A stretch of DNA of 64,000 nucleotides from Streptococcus sp. HMSC067H01 (GTDB lineage Bacteria > Bacillota > Bacilli > Lactobacillales > Streptococcaceae). The notes beneath the pieces are model-generated. The model saw nothing but the letters and a program-made list of their open reading frames with translations, made no database searches and was not told the origin of the DNA. The stretch is from NCBI RefSeq assembly GCF_001814775.1, contig NZ_KV817781.1:110155-174154 (forward strand), read 5' to 3'. Shown here piece by piece: positions 34,175-43,415 of this stretch. Position numbers and translations under genes: made by a program. The stretch's first letter is position 1; each line of letters opens with the position of its first letter.

Positions 34175-35509
34175 TTATTTACTTTTTCGTTTAGATGGTG
34201 TTTGAATTGAGATTTTTACTTCAAAAATAGTACCATGAGGTTTGTTATCTTTGACACTGATGGTCCCTTTAAGAGCATCGACAATCTGTTTGGCTAAGGA
34301 TAAGCCTAACCCAAAGCCACCTTTTTGGCGAGTACGAGCCTTGTCAACTCGATAAAAGCGATCAAAAATTTTCTTTTTATCTACTGCAGAAATACCGATT
34401 CCATCATCAGCCACTGACAAATAGAGATTACGCTCTGTCGCAGCGATGACAAAATAAATAACTCCTTCTTCTTCAGTATACTTGACAGCATTGTCAAACA
34501 AGATAGTCATCAGTTGCTTAAGAAGAAGCTTGTCTGTTATGATGGTCCGATGAATACGATTTTCAAAATGAAAAACGCGGTTATTTTCAGATGCAATCAT
34601 CTCATAGTTGGTAAAGGTTGTGTTAAAGAAGTCTGGCTGCACTTCTCCTAGTTCAGGATTGATACCATCATCACGACGGGCTAGATTAAGAAGATTGGTT
34701 GTTAAAAAGCGCATGTTCCGAACTTCTTCTAAACTAGAAGCAATACTCTCGCTTGATTCCAAAATGGTAGCCTCAGGCTTTCGAAAAAGAGTTTCCAAGC
34801 GGTTTTGAAGAACAGCAAGTGGAGTACGTAGCTCATGACTGGCATTTTCGACAAAACTCTGCTGCTTCTGCATACTTTCAAGCAAGGGTTTGACACTAAC
34901 GCGAGCAAGATAAAGACTAGCTATGAGTGATAAAATCCAGAAGCTGGCCATGACTACTACGATTAACTGCTCATGATTTTGACTGATTTGTTCCAGCTGA
35001 CTGGTATTAATCAAAACAGCTGCATACTTAATATTGGTCGAGACAGATTCAATATTCATCTCAGTCAGAATCACTCGATAAATCTCATCCTGCCCATAGC
35101 TATTCTGAACATGAAGCTGTCTAATGTGATTCAAATCCTTTTTATTAAATGTAACCCTATCAAGACCTAAAAAGCGATTTCCAGCTACTAGTTGATTTAA
35201 ACTAGAGTCCAATAAAATTACTTCCGTATTAGAACTGACTGTAGGTTTGCTATTTGAAGGTGGCCCTACCGATTCACTATTCAAATCTTTTACATCTTCT
35301 GTCGCACGGTTGACAGCCAACTGGATAACATCCTGAGGATTAGCACTGAGTGACAATAGCTTCTCATCAACTGAGGTATAAAGACTCGAATGCATAACCT
35401 GCAAGATAATCAAGGTCATAGCGGAGAAAATCAGAGTAAATACTCCAAAGTTACGAATAAAGTAACTAAAATCCTCCTCATACCAATTCTTTTTAATTTT
35501 TTTAAACAT
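34175..35509 (-). CDS. ciaH: Sensor histidine kinase CiaH
   Basis: 444-residue membrane kinase of the CiaRH system, which controls competence, autolysis and beta-lactam tolerance in mitis-group streptococci. Two membrane segments (about 20-42 and 184-206) flank an extracellular sensor domain. H-box [17 protein letters not shown] (about 222-238), N-box [11 protein letters not shown]1 VADDGIGIS and G2 [10 protein letters not shown] are complete. It overlaps ciaR by eight bases. Several known point mutations in ciaH alter antibiotic response, but I see no truncation here. Confidence 0.97.
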   Translation of the reverse strand: MFKKIKKNWYEEDFSYFIRNFGVFTLIFSAMTLIILQVMHSSLYTSVDEKLLSLSANPQDVIQLAVNRATEDVKDLNSESVGPPSNSKPTVSSNTEVILLDSSLNQLVAGNRFLGLDRVTFNKKDLNHIRQLHVQNSYGQDEIYRVILTEMNIESVSTNIKYAAVLINTSQLEQISQNHEQLIVVVMASFWILSLIASLYLARVSVKPLLESMQKQQSFVENASHELRTPLAVLQNRLETLFRKPEATILESSESIASSLEEVRNMRFLTTNLLNLARRDDGINPELGEVQPDFFNTTFTNYEMIASENNRVFHFENRIHRTIITDKLLLKQLMTILFDNAVKYTEEEGVIYFVIAATERNLYLSVADDGIGISAVDKKKIFDRFYRVDKARTRQKGGFGLGLSLAKQIVDALKGTISVKDNKPHGTIFEVKISIQTPSKRKSK

Positions 35510-36173
35510 GTTTTAAAATATACCCAACACTACGCAAGGTTTGGAGGTTTTCAGCAAAGACTGAGCCCTTTAATTTCTTACGAACTTTTGATACATAGAC
35601 TTCTACCACGGAGATGGTTGTGTCACTGTCAAATCCCCACAAACGGTCAAAAATCTGTGTTTTGGGTAAGATAACATTTTGATTTTGGAGGAAATAAACC
35701 AAAAGATCAAATTCTTTACCCAATAATTCCACAACAGTATCATTGACTTTAACCTCATTGGTAGATAGATTGACAGTCAAATCACCATAAGAAAGAGTAT
35801 TTTCGTTGAACTTACCAGAACGTTTGAGTAGCGCCTGAATACGCATCTTGAGTTCTTCTAGATAGAATGGTTTTGTTAGATAATCATCTGCCCCAAGCTC
35901 AAATCCATGACCTTTGTCATCGAGACTTTCCTTTGCTGTCATGATAAGAACTGGTGTCGAAACGCCTTTTTCACGTAATTCTTTTAAGACTTGGAAACCA
36001 TTTTTTTCAGGCAACATCAAATCAAGCAGAATCAAATCATAAACGCCACTTTCAGCCTCATAGAGACCTTCTTCGCCATCAAAAACCTGCATGACATCCG
36101 CAAAATCATCCAGAAAGTCAAAGACTGAATTTGACAGGCCTAGGTCATCTTCCACTAATAGAATCTTGATCAT
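35502..36173 (-). CDS. ciaR: Response regulator CiaR
   Basis: 223 residues from ATG 36173, preceded by AGGAGG; the codon before it is TTG and not needed. OmpR-type regulator: receiver domain with phospho-acceptor Asp51 in [13 protein letters not shown] and Lys in LTKPF (about 101), then a winged-helix DNA-binding domain with [12 protein letters not shown] and [15 protein letters not shown]. Binds TTTAAG direct repeats. Its own promoter carries a CiaR-like repeat. Confidence 0.97.
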   Translation of the reverse strand: MIKILLVEDDLGLSNSVFDFLDDFADVMQVFDGEEGLYEAESGVYDLILLDLMLPEKNGFQVLKELREKGVSTPVLIMTAKESLDDKGHGFELGADDYLTKPFYLEELKMRIQALLKRSGKFNENTLSYGDLTVNLSTNEVKVNDTVVELLGKEFDLLVYFLQNQNVILPKTQIFDRLWGFDSDTTISVVEVYVSKVRKKLKGSVFAENLQTLRSVGYILKHV

Positions 36174-36197
36174 CAAAAATTCCTCCTTATTACACCT

Positions 36198-36230
36198 ATT
36201 ATAGCAAAAATATCTTAAAAAAAACTCAAC
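36198..36230 (-). promoter_or_regulatory. ciaRH promoter with CiaR-like direct repeat
   Basis: Minus-strand GTTGAG (36225-36230), five bases, TTTAAG (36214-36219), ten bases, then -10 TATAAT (36198-36203). The TTTAAG-N5-TTTAAG layout with a ten-base gap to the -10 is that of CiaR-activated promoters; the second half is perfect, the first matches 4 of 6. It overlaps the pepN terminator. Confidence 0.65.
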
Positions 36231-36264
36231 TTCCCTTGTTTTTTCAAGAGAAAGTTGAGTTTTT
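36217..36264 (-). terminator. Terminator of pepN
   Basis: Long stem AAAACTCAACTTTC / GGGAAGTTGAGTTTT with CTCTTG/CAAGGG extension, ending in eight T on the minus strand. The 3' arm and T run are shared with the ciaRH promoter. Confidence 0.85.
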
Positions 36265-36287
36265 ATAGCTTTTATAACCTTTGAATT

Positions 36288-38834
36288 TTAAGCATTTCCA
36301 TATTGAGCAACAACTGCTTCAACTGCTGCTTTTTCACGCTTGATCAATTCAACGCGTGCTGCGATTTCCTTGATTCCCATACCGATGTTACGGCTAAGGG
36401 CAAGGTCAGAAAGTTGTGGCTCAAAGAAGGCCTTGTATTCTGTCAAGCGTTGCTCTGTCTTAAATACATGGGCAGGCAGAATAACAAAGCTATCAAAGCT
36501 CATATCTCCACCAAGAGCAGCCTTAATCCAATCCCAGTTTTCACGCGCCCAAGCCCAAACTGGTTCCTGAGTTTCCTTATGACCTAAGAACTGATAATAC
36601 CATGCAGACAAATCTTGTGGTTTTACCACAAATTTGTCCTTCCAAGAAGCAATCAAGGTTTGGATATTATCCGTATCTGTACTGTAGGCAAGAGCAGCTG
36701 CCAATTGGCGTTTAAAGGCAGCATCTGTGGCATGAGTATAAAGATCGAGATAAGTTGCGACCAATTCCTTAGTCTCATGGTGTTTCATTTCATTGATGAG
36801 AATTTGTGAACGAATAGCTGCTGGAAGTCCTGAAAGATTATCCTTGTGGGCTTCGAAAATTTGGCTAGCAACTTGACTGGCTTCCTCGTCATTTGAACGA
36901 ATCATCATGGAAATTGTCAATTGACGAACCAATTCATCTTCATCAGATTCACCCTCTTTAGCTTCAAAGCCAAGACGGTCATAGTTGTAACGAGCCAGTT
37001 TAGCAATAAGGGCTTTAAAGGCTTTTTCTGTCTCAGTTCCTTCATCGATAAAGCGATCAAGCGCTCCGATAACTTGTGAAACTGCTGAAACAACGAGATA
37101 AGATTCTTCTTTAGCCAATTGATCCACTACTGGAAGCAAGTCTGCGTACGAAATGTGCCCTGCTTCAGCAAGCAAACGACGTTCTTGGACGATTTGAAGT
37201 TTACTTGTGTTATCAAGTTCTACTAGGTCTGCAAGCACAGCATCAAGTAATTGACCTTGATAGTCTGTAATGTAGTGGGCTGTATTTTCAGTGTTGAAAC
37301 GAAGTGCTCCTTCATTTTCAGCAAGAAGTGTTGCATAGCCAGGGATTTCGATACTTTCAGTTTCGAGAGTATCTGGTAGTCCTTTCCAGTTGCTGTTAAG
37401 TGGCACTACCCAAAGTCGGTTCTTGTCTTCATGCTCACCGATGAAGAATTGTTTTTGTGAGATCTTCAAAACATCATTTTCAACTGTGGCAGTAAGGACT
37501 GGATAACCAGGTTGCTCCAACCAAGAATCCATGAAGGCTGCTACATCACGACCAGATGCTTGTCCGAGAGCATTCCAAAGGTCACGACCAATGGTATTGC
37601 TGTATTGATGTTTTTCAAAGTAGGCATGCAAACCTTTGGCAAAATCGGCATCACCTAGCCAACGACGAAGCATGTGCATGAGACGACTTCCTTTGGCATA
37701 AACGATAGCTCCGTCAAATAGGGTATTGATTTCATCTGGGTGTTTAACTTCCACGTGAACAGACTGAACACCATCCGTCGCATCACGTTTCAAGGCAGAC
37801 GGAACACCACCTGTTTGGAAATCTTCAAAGATATTCCAGCTTGGCTCAATGGCATCCACACAGACGTACTCCATCATGTTAGCGAAGCTTTCATTGAGCC
37901 AGAGGTCATCCCACCACTTCATAGTCACAAGGTTACCAAACCATTGGTGAGCCAATTCATGGGCCACAACAAGAGCAACTTGTTGACGACTGGCAAAAGT
38001 TGAGTTCTCATCCACAACCAAGTAAACTTCACGGTAGGTCACAAGACCCCAGTTTTCCATAGCTCCAGCTGAGAAGTCAGGAAGGGCGATGTGGAGAGAT
38101 TGAGGAATCGGGTACTTAACTCCATAGTAATCTTCGTAAAACTCGATAGAGCGAACAGCGATATCCAGTGAGAAATCAAGGTTTGATAGTGGATGAGCTT
38201 TGGTTGAATAAACACCTACGAGGGTACCGTTTTTAGTTTTCGCTGTTACCCCTTGCAAATCACCTGCTACAAAGGCTAACAAGTAAGAAGACATGCGAGG
38301 TGTTGTCTCAAACTTCCAGATGCCTGTTTCCTTGCGGTTTTCCACATCAATCTCAGGCATGTTAGACAAGGCCAATTCACCTTCTGCTTGGTCAAAACGT
38401 AGAGAGAGGTCAAAAGTTGCTTTAGCTTCTGGCTCATCCACACATGGGAAGGCTTCGCGCGCAAAATGGCTCTCAAATTGAGTAGACAATACTTCCTTCT
38501 TCACTCCATCAACTGTGTAATAAGAAGGGTATATCCCTGTCATGTTGTCTGTAATTTTTCCTGAGAAAGCGATAGCCACTTCAACTTGACCAGCCTCAGC
38601 TAATTCGATATGAAGGGCTTCATTGTCATGATCAACTGTGAATGGGCGAGCTTCCCCTGAAACTTCTACAGAAGCGATTTCCAAGTCTTTTTGATGAAGG
38701 GAAATACGGTCACTCTGTGCTTGACCACTAATAGTCACCTTTCCTGAAAAAGTCTTAGTCTCACGACTCAAGTCTAAAAATAAATCATAATGTTCAGGAA
38801 CAAATTGCTTAATAAAATGTTCAACTGCTTGCAT
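36288..38834 (-). CDS. pepN: Aminopeptidase N (lysyl aminopeptidase)
   Basis: 848-residue M1 zinc aminopeptidase that trims N-terminal residues from peptides in the cytosol. Exopeptidase motif GAMENWG (about 255-261) and zinc motif HELAHQWFGNLV followed by the second Glu in NESFANMMEY (about 289-320) are intact. The C-terminal ERAP1-like helical domain is complete. Own promoter; the leader includes a short hairpin AAGAGCT/AGCTCTT. Its terminator abuts ciaR. Confidence 0.97.
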   Translation of the reverse strand: MQAVEHFIKQFVPEHYDLFLDLSRETKTFSGKVTISGQAQSDRISLHQKDLEIASVEVSGEARPFTVDHDNEALHIELAEAGQVEVAIAFSGKITDNMTGIYPSYYTVDGVKKEVLSTQFESHFAREAFPCVDEPEAKATFDLSLRFDQAEGELALSNMPEIDVENRKETGIWKFETTPRMSSYLLAFVAGDLQGVTAKTKNGTLVGVYSTKAHPLSNLDFSLDIAVRSIEFYEDYYGVKYPIPQSLHIALPDFSAGAMENWGLVTYREVYLVVDENSTFASRQQVALVVAHELAHQWFGNLVTMKWWDDLWLNESFANMMEYVCVDAIEPSWNIFEDFQTGGVPSALKRDATDGVQSVHVEVKHPDEINTLFDGAIVYAKGSRLMHMLRRWLGDADFAKGLHAYFEKHQYSNTIGRDLWNALGQASGRDVAAFMDSWLEQPGYPVLTATVENDVLKISQKQFFIGEHEDKNRLWVVPLNSNWKGLPDTLETESIEIPGYATLLAENEGALRFNTENTAHYITDYQGQLLDAVLADLVELDNTSKLQIVQERRLLAEAGHISYADLLPVVDQLAKEESYLVVSAVSQVIGALDRFIDEGTETEKAFKALIAKLARYNYDRLGFEAKEGESDEDELVRQLTISMMIRSNDEEASQVASQIFEAHKDNLSGLPAAIRSQILINEMKHHETKELVATYLDLYTHATDAAFKRQLAAALAYSTDTDNIQTLIASWKDKFVVKPQDLSAWYYQFLGHKETQEPVWAWARENWDWIKAALGGDMSFDSFVILPAHVFKTEQRLTEYKAFFEPQLSDLALSRNIGMGIKEIAARVELIKREKAAVEAVVAQYGNA

Positions 38835-38886
38835 AATTTTCTCCTATTCTAAGTTTAAGAGCTAGAGCTCTTCTTCAAACAAACTT

Positions 38887-38895
38887 ATTATATCA
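38887..38895 (-). promoter_or_regulatory. Extended -10 promoter of pepN
   Basis: Minus-strand TGATATAAT; no convincing -35. The interval up to the ASCH gene stop (38957) also holds a weak stem GACGG/CCGTC followed by CCTTTTTTCT, the likely end of the upstream operon. Confidence 0.55.
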
Positions 38896-38956
38896 TGTTT
38901 TGCTTGAGAAAAAAGGATTGGACGGTGATTTCCAAAACTTTCTTCCGTCTAACAGC

Positions 38957-39397
38957 CTACAGTGGGTAGATCTTGCGAAATTCTTCTAAAACAACCTTAC
39001 TGTCAGGTGTAAAAGTCAATCCTGCTTGACCCAAACAGTCTGTGAAAAAGTCCTCATGAACCTGGCGCCAATAGACTAGGGATTTGTCACCTTCACCTTC
39101 CTTAAAGGCATGTTGAGCAGAAACTTGATTGAAGGGCCGGACAGAAACCTTTGTAATTTCGACAATACAGACAGCCTGATTTTGACTATCTAAAATGATG
39201 TCAAAGGTACCTTCTTGCGGAAGGGGTTCGTCATCTAGTACGTAGAGGTCATAAGCCGACGCTGTTGCCGTCTTTTCACCTTTTAAAACCAAGTCTGCCA
39301 AGAAATCAGCTTCCATTCCAAAAGCCCAAGCGTCTATCTCATCACCGATAGAGGGGTTGATTTGCTTGTAGGCATTCCACATTTCTTGCGGTTTCAT
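38957..39397 (-). CDS. ASCH domain protein
   Basis: 146 residues. The ASCH fold (PUA-like) is indicated by LVLKGEKTATAS (about 36-47), with the G-x-K-x-x-T pattern typical of the family, and by CIVEITKVSVRPF (about 92-104). ASCH proteins are thought to bind RNA or nucleosides; some act as N4-acetylcytidine amidohydrolases. It overlaps the upstream gene by four bases (ATGA) and ends the operon. Confidence 0.85.
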   Translation of the reverse strand: MKPQEMWNAYKQINPSIGDEIDAWAFGMEADFLADLVLKGEKTATASAYDLYVLDDEPLPQEGTFDIILDSQNQAVCIVEITKVSVRPFNQVSAQHAFKEGEGDKSLVYWRQVHEDFFTDCLGQAGLTFTPDSKVVLEEFRKIYPL

Positions 39398-40248
39398 GGG
39401 TTGCTCCTTTGTATTTTTTTACTTTCTTCTTTTACACGTTTGAGATGGTCTGGATGGTCAATCTCTAAATTAAAAATCTCCGGAATAGAACTGTAGTGGA
39501 TAATGCACTCAATCCCCATATGATTCATTTTTTGTATGAAAGAAGGATTCAGATAGCCTGCTACAGCGAAATCTATCTTTTTCATCCTTGCTTTATCCTG
39601 CATCTGTCTCAGCATTTCTAACATAATGGGACTTTCCATATCATGCCATTGACTGTTTCTTACAGTCGCAAAAATAAATGAAGTCAAATCATTCATTCCA
39701 ACTACAATCTTTGAAATGCCCGTTTCCAGTATCCTGTCCAAGTCGAAATAAGCTGATGGTAATTCAATCATCGTGCCGACTTTCCCGGTAAAACCATACT
39801 GACGCAATACTCTAATAGCTTGTTTTAACTGTTCAGCATCATTCACAAAAGGAAAAATAAGAGACAGATTGGGATTGGTTTGATAAACTTCTGTAACGAC
39901 ATGTGCCTCAGCCTGAAATTCATCTGGACACGCCAATAAACGCCTAGTCCCTCTATATCCAAATAAGGGGTGGCGTTCGTCAAAATACTCTTTACTCCCG
40001 TCTAGACTATTTGCTTCTGCATTTGTTAACTCTGAAAAGCGATACCAGACTTCTTCATCTGAGTATAAATGGCAAATAGTGTCTAAATAATCTTTTACAA
40101 ATTGCTGACAACTTGGTAACAGGATGTTTTGATTGAGCTCTCTCAACAAGTATTCGCCACGAATCATACCAACATGATGAAATAGTTGTGGGTAAATTTT
40201 TTCAACAATTCTTTCGCCACTAAGAGCCAGTTGATTTTGCATGTCCAT
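39394..40248 (-). CDS. Orphan PEP-utilising (PEP synthase-like) C-terminal barrel protein
   Basis: 284 residues that read like only the C-terminal TIM barrel of PEP synthase or pyruvate phosphate dikinase: MIRGEYLLRE (about 28-37), HPLFGYRGTRRLL (about 92-104, in place of NPMLGWRG), GTMIELPSAYF (about 157-167) and VGMNDLTSF (about 183-191). The ATP-grasp and swivelling His domains are missing. Where the family has its catalytic cysteine (ICGQ/ICGE), this protein reads FAVAGYL, so the Cys is gone. A binding or regulatory role is more likely than catalysis. Unusual; overlaps the ASCH gene. Confidence 0.7.
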   Translation of the reverse strand: MDMQNQLALSGERIVEKIYPQLFHHVGMIRGEYLLRELNQNILLPSCQQFVKDYLDTICHLYSDEEVWYRFSELTNAEANSLDGSKEYFDERHPLFGYRGTRRLLACPDEFQAEAHVVTEVYQTNPNLSLIFPFVNDAEQLKQAIRVLRQYGFTGKVGTMIELPSAYFDLDRILETGISKIVVGMNDLTSFIFATVRNSQWHDMESPIMLEMLRQMQDKARMKKIDFAVAGYLNPSFIQKMNHMGIECIIHYSSIPEIFNLEIDHPDHLKRVKEESKKIQRSNP

Positions 40249-40283
40249 TCACCTCGTCTTAAAAGATACAATATCAGATATCA

Positions 40284-41012
40284 TTATATGACGCTTTCAT
40301 CTAGTTCAAAAGCTTCATAAGGTTCAACTAACTCATATCCTAAAAATTCTGCTACTTTTTTGGAAGCCTCGTTATGAGCATCCCAAAGAGGAAACATATC
40401 TCTATTTAAACTCTCTAGAATCATTGCAACACCAAGCTTTTTAGCAAAGCCATTTCCTTGTTCGTTTGGTCTAGTTGCAACTTCCACTTCAACTGCTCCA
40501 CGGTAAACTAACCCTGAGGAAATCCCAGCAATCAGTTCTTTATTTTTAAGAACCACAAAGCCAAATCCACCTTTTAAAGAAAAATCCTGATAGGACTCAA
40601 AATCTCCCTTTAAATCTTGTGACCATTCTTCCTCAGAAAGGCAGTTATAAATACGATTATCAATAGGTACAATATTGTAACCTTCCTCTATATGACTAAC
40701 TAGATCATTTAGAAATTCAACTTGAAAATTTGCCTTATCCTTAAAAGAATAGCGAGTAAAAGAAATTAGCTCCACTTTCTGATGCAGAAAACCTTGCCAA
40801 TTGGTATTTTCTGAAATAATAATCTTATAATCTAAACCATATTTCCTAACAAAATCTTCCCAAAATTTAGAATTTAGCTCCCCTGCTAGGTATAGAAAAT
40901 TCCCAATATCATAAAAGCTCGTTGTCCTATCACTGTTTCGATAAACAGTCCCGATTTGAGATTTAAGACCATAGAGAACCATATATTTCTTCCATGTTTT
41001 AAATAGTTCCAT
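40284..41012 (-). CDS. GNAT family N-acetyltransferase
   Basis: 242 residues. The C-terminal half carries the acetyl-CoA binding core: VEVEVATRPNEQGNGFAKKL (about 174-193), the R/Q-x-x-G-x-G/A motif A in slightly divergent form, and ASKKVAEFLGYELVEPYEAF. The N-terminal half is a family-specific domain. Substrate unknown. It sits in the accessory operon, seven bases after the Nudix gene. Confidence 0.8.
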   Translation of the reverse strand: MELFKTWKKYMVLYGLKSQIGTVYRNSDRTTSFYDIGNFLYLAGELNSKFWEDFVRKYGLDYKIIISENTNWQGFLHQKVELISFTRYSFKDKANFQVEFLNDLVSHIEEGYNIVPIDNRIYNCLSEEEWSQDLKGDFESYQDFSLKGGFGFVVLKNKELIAGISSGLVYRGAVEVEVATRPNEQGNGFAKKLGVAMILESLNRDMFPLWDAHNEASKKVAEFLGYELVEPYEAFELDESVI

Positions 41013-41019
41013 TGTCCCT

Positions 41020-41499
41020 CTATTTTACTTTCCAATTCTTATAGCTTGTCATGTCCAATTCTGAAAATCCTCGTAACTCTGCCTTCACCTTCAATACTAA
41101 AGGCGAAGCATTGTCTGCAGTAATTTCTTCCAAATTCAACCAAATTGCCTTTGCTGAATCGTTACTTCCATCAATAACTTCTTGAGGAAGGGATTTATGA
41201 GGGCCTTCGAAATCAAGTTCTATATCATAAAATGCCATGATATGATGTACTGCGAAGTCTTGCCCCTCTTCTTGAACCATTACATCATAAATTCTAGAAT
41301 TTGAATAACGGATAAGCGTATAGCCTGTCTCTTCCAAAACTTCTCTCTTGAGGGTTTCTGTCAAACCCTCACCGATTTCCTGACTACCACCAGGTAAATC
41401 AAAACGATGCTGATAAGGCCCTCTCGTTTTCTCAATACAAAGCAATTTACCGTCTTGAAAACAGACTCCGTATACACCAAAGTGATGTTTGATTTTCAT
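41020..41499 (-). CDS. Nudix hydrolase
   Basis: 159 residues. Nudix box GGSQEIGEGLTETLKREVLE followed by ETGY (about 37-60) fits G-x5-E-x7-R-E-U-x-E-E-x-G-U. Hydrolyses a nucleoside diphosphate linked to another moiety; the exact substrate is not predictable. Gaps of 7 and 39 bases link it to the acetyltransferase and the upstream helical protein. Confidence 0.9.
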   Translation of the reverse strand: MKIKHHFGVYGVCFQDGKLLCIEKTRGPYQHRFDLPGGSQEIGEGLTETLKREVLEETGYTLIRYSNSRIYDVMVQEEGQDFAVHHIMAFYDIELDFEGPHKSLPQEVIDGSNDSAKAIWLNLEEITADNASPLVLKVKAELRGFSELDMTSYKNWKVK

Positions 41500-41538
41500 T
41501 TTACACTCTTTCTAACAATCCAAGATTAAAAACTTACA

Positions 41539-42144
41539 TCATCCCTTAAATGGAAAGAGGCTAAAGATTTCATGCTCCTTGATATACTTCTTTAGTATCT
41601 CCATATTCTCTTCGATTTTTGCTTGGATAGCTGTCTCTTCACAAGTTGACTCATCAATAAAAAGGTTAATCTTCAATAAATCTGTCAAGTATAGCAAACG
41701 GCGTTCCATTTCCGATTCAGGACTTGAAGCTTGCTCGATTTTTGCAAGCTTTTGCTCCAAGCTATCACCATTCAAAAATCTCTGATGAACTCTCCTTCTT
41801 ATTTTTTGAGTTGATTTCTCCCCTTGTTCTAATGGAGATAAAAGGAGTTTTTTATAGACGAATACCTGATTTTCTTTTTCTCTTTCCAGATAGGCCAATA
41901 AACCCAGAGAGCTATCAACAAAGGTCCAAGTGTTATAATTCCCTTCAAATGGAACTTGTATGATACGATCTAATAATTCCTTAGCCATTTCCTCTTGACC
42001 ATCCAGATAAAGTAAATAGGCCAGATGATTCAGTGATTCGAGATAACTAACTTGGGTCTTCTTATTCTTTTTTAATATTTTATCTAAATAGGGATGTAGG
42101 TCTGGATGATTTTCCACTAGCTCAACTACTTCTGATAGCTTCAT
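41539..42144 (-). CDS. Hypothetical helical protein in the immunity-type gene cluster
   Basis: 201 residues, almost entirely helical, with a TPR-like pattern (SLNHLAYLLYLDGQEEMAKEL, with one residue more than a typical helix pair, at about 37-57). No signal peptide or membrane segment. I do not recognise the family. It lies downstream of four small acidic proteins of immunity type with gaps of about 50 bases and is probably part of the same array. Confidence 0.6.
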   Translation of the reverse strand: MKLSEVVELVENHPDLHPYLDKILKKNKKTQVSYLESLNHLAYLLYLDGQEEMAKELLDRIIQVPFEGNYNTWTFVDSSLGLLAYLEREKENQVFVYKKLLLSPLEQGEKSTQKIRRRVHQRFLNGDSLEQKLAKIEQASSPESEMERRLLYLTDLLKINLFIDESTCEETAIQAKIEENMEILKKYIKEHEIFSLFPFKG

Positions 42145-42195
42145 CTGAAATCCTTTCTATTCTTTTTTAAAATAATTTAAAGAGATTTTAGTCAA

Positions 42196-42567
42196 CTAAT
42201 CCAACTCTGCTCTACTGAACAAGTCTTTCATAGATTCGATATCATCACAAAATTCTTTAAATCCTAAAGCGAATTTAGCCAAGGCGTCCACCTTGGAAGA
42301 ATAGGCACAAAACATACTTCCTTCAGGATCAAAGTCTATTGCATCGCTTAATTCAGGCATTTTTTCCTCCAAAAATACCAAAGCTAGCGATGCCCAATCA
42401 TAGCCATTTCCTTCAAATCCCTCCTCTTCTCGAGTGTCAAACACTTCCTGTCTGTATTCTCCATCTGGGTAATAAATAAACGACCCGCGAACATTTTGAG
42501 GATCCTCATCATATACAAGCAGGCTAAAAGGGACAATTTTTTCATTTATGTTTTCGTAATCTATCAT
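42196..42567 (-). CDS. Immunity protein 51 (Imm51)-like protein
   Basis: 123-residue acidic cytosolic protein. The region AIDFDPEGSMFCAYSS (about 76-91), with ALAKFALGFKEFCDD and the tail LFSRAEL, is the Imm51 pattern as I know it; these proteins neutralise nuclease-type toxins of polymorphic toxin systems. No partner toxin is visible in the window. Isolated by 53 and 51 bases from its neighbours, on the same strand. Confidence 0.75.
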   Translation of the reverse strand: MIDYENINEKIVPFSLLVYDEDPQNVRGSFIYYPDGEYRQEVFDTREEEGFEGNGYDWASLALVFLEEKMPELSDAIDFDPEGSMFCAYSSKVDALAKFALGFKEFCDDIESMKDLFSRAELD

Positions 42568-42620
42568 TTCTTAACTCCTTTTTATATTGTCAATGGAACT
42601 GCAACATTCTAGCTTTGTAA

Positions 42621-42959
42621 CTAGGGTTCAAAGGGCATAAAACTATCATGCTGATGGTAATATTTCAAAGCCTCAACAAAGTCTTTGTGACTTGCATCTG
42701 GCTTTTCCTCAAGTGCAACCGTGAGAACATCAAGCAACTGCTCTCCATAGTAGACTAGCTGGAGATTTTGCTCCACTACATCAGCAGGGTAAATATCACG
42801 GTCTTCCACGACATCCGGATAATTTGATACCCAATAGGACCTAGCTAGTGCTAGTTCTCCATCCTCCTTGCCATAGAGGCAAAAATCATCTGATACCAAC
42901 TTGTCCACGCGCACCTGCTCGATGATCTGCTCTAGTGAAAGTTCTTGGTGTTTCCGCAT
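42621..42959 (-). CDS. Small acidic protein, DUF7716-like, probable immunity type
   Basis: 112 residues. The C-terminal ALEEKPDASHKDFVEALKYY (about 84-103) plus HQHDSFM resembles DUF7716-type proteins found with immunity genes. No signal peptide. It follows the SUKH-like gene by 18 bases. Family assignment is tentative; the cluster context is the main argument. Confidence 0.55.
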   Translation of the reverse strand: MRKHQELSLEQIIEQVRVDKLVSDDFCLYGKEDGELALARSYWVSNYPDVVEDRDIYPADVVEQNLQLVYYGEQLLDVLTVALEEKPDASHKDFVEALKYYHQHDSFMPFEP

Positions 42960-42977
42960 CTCGTCTCCTTTTTAGTC

Positions 42978-43397
42978 TCACTCTTCAACAAAGGAATTCA
43001 AAAAATCCTCAAAAGATGGCCATTGACCATACACTTCAGCTGTTTCTTCTAGAACATAGAAATACACCTTGCCAAAGTCCTCTTCCCTTAGTGAAAGAGC
43101 ATAATTGCCAGATCCAGGATCATAGGCAAAATGGAGAAGATCTGTTGCCTTAAATCCTGCAGGCACCGCCTCATCGTCAAACCAGGTAAGAGACTTCCTC
43201 ATCTCATCAAGTGAATCAAAGGAATTGAAAGGAAAGATATGACGTTCATCGTGGACACCCCTTACCTGAGGCTGACCACCGTTGTACTTGAGGTAAAAAT
43301 CCTTCATAGCTTCCGGTAATTTCTTCCCAAGAATCTCCTCAAATTGTAAAAAATCTTCTTTTGAAATCGGTGAATCTGCATCTAGCACTCTAAACAT
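42978..43397 (-). CDS. SMI1/KNR4 (SUKH) family protein
   Basis: 139 residues. The SUKH fold is indicated by EEILGKKLPEAMKDFYLKYN (about 20-39) then GGQP, the central LLHFAYDPGSGNYALSL (about 87-103) and the C-terminal WPSFEDFLNSF. SUKH proteins are widespread immunity proteins for contact-dependent and other polymorphic toxins. Single gene without a toxin partner here; 18 bases separate it from both neighbours. Confidence 0.85.
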   Translation of the reverse strand: MFRVLDADSPISKEDFLQFEEILGKKLPEAMKDFYLKYNGGQPQVRGVHDERHIFPFNSFDSLDEMRKSLTWFDDEAVPAGFKATDLLHFAYDPGSGNYALSLREEDFGKVYFYVLEETAEVYGQWPSFEDFLNSFVEE

Positions 43398-43415
43398 GAT
43401 TTCTCCCTCCCAGTT

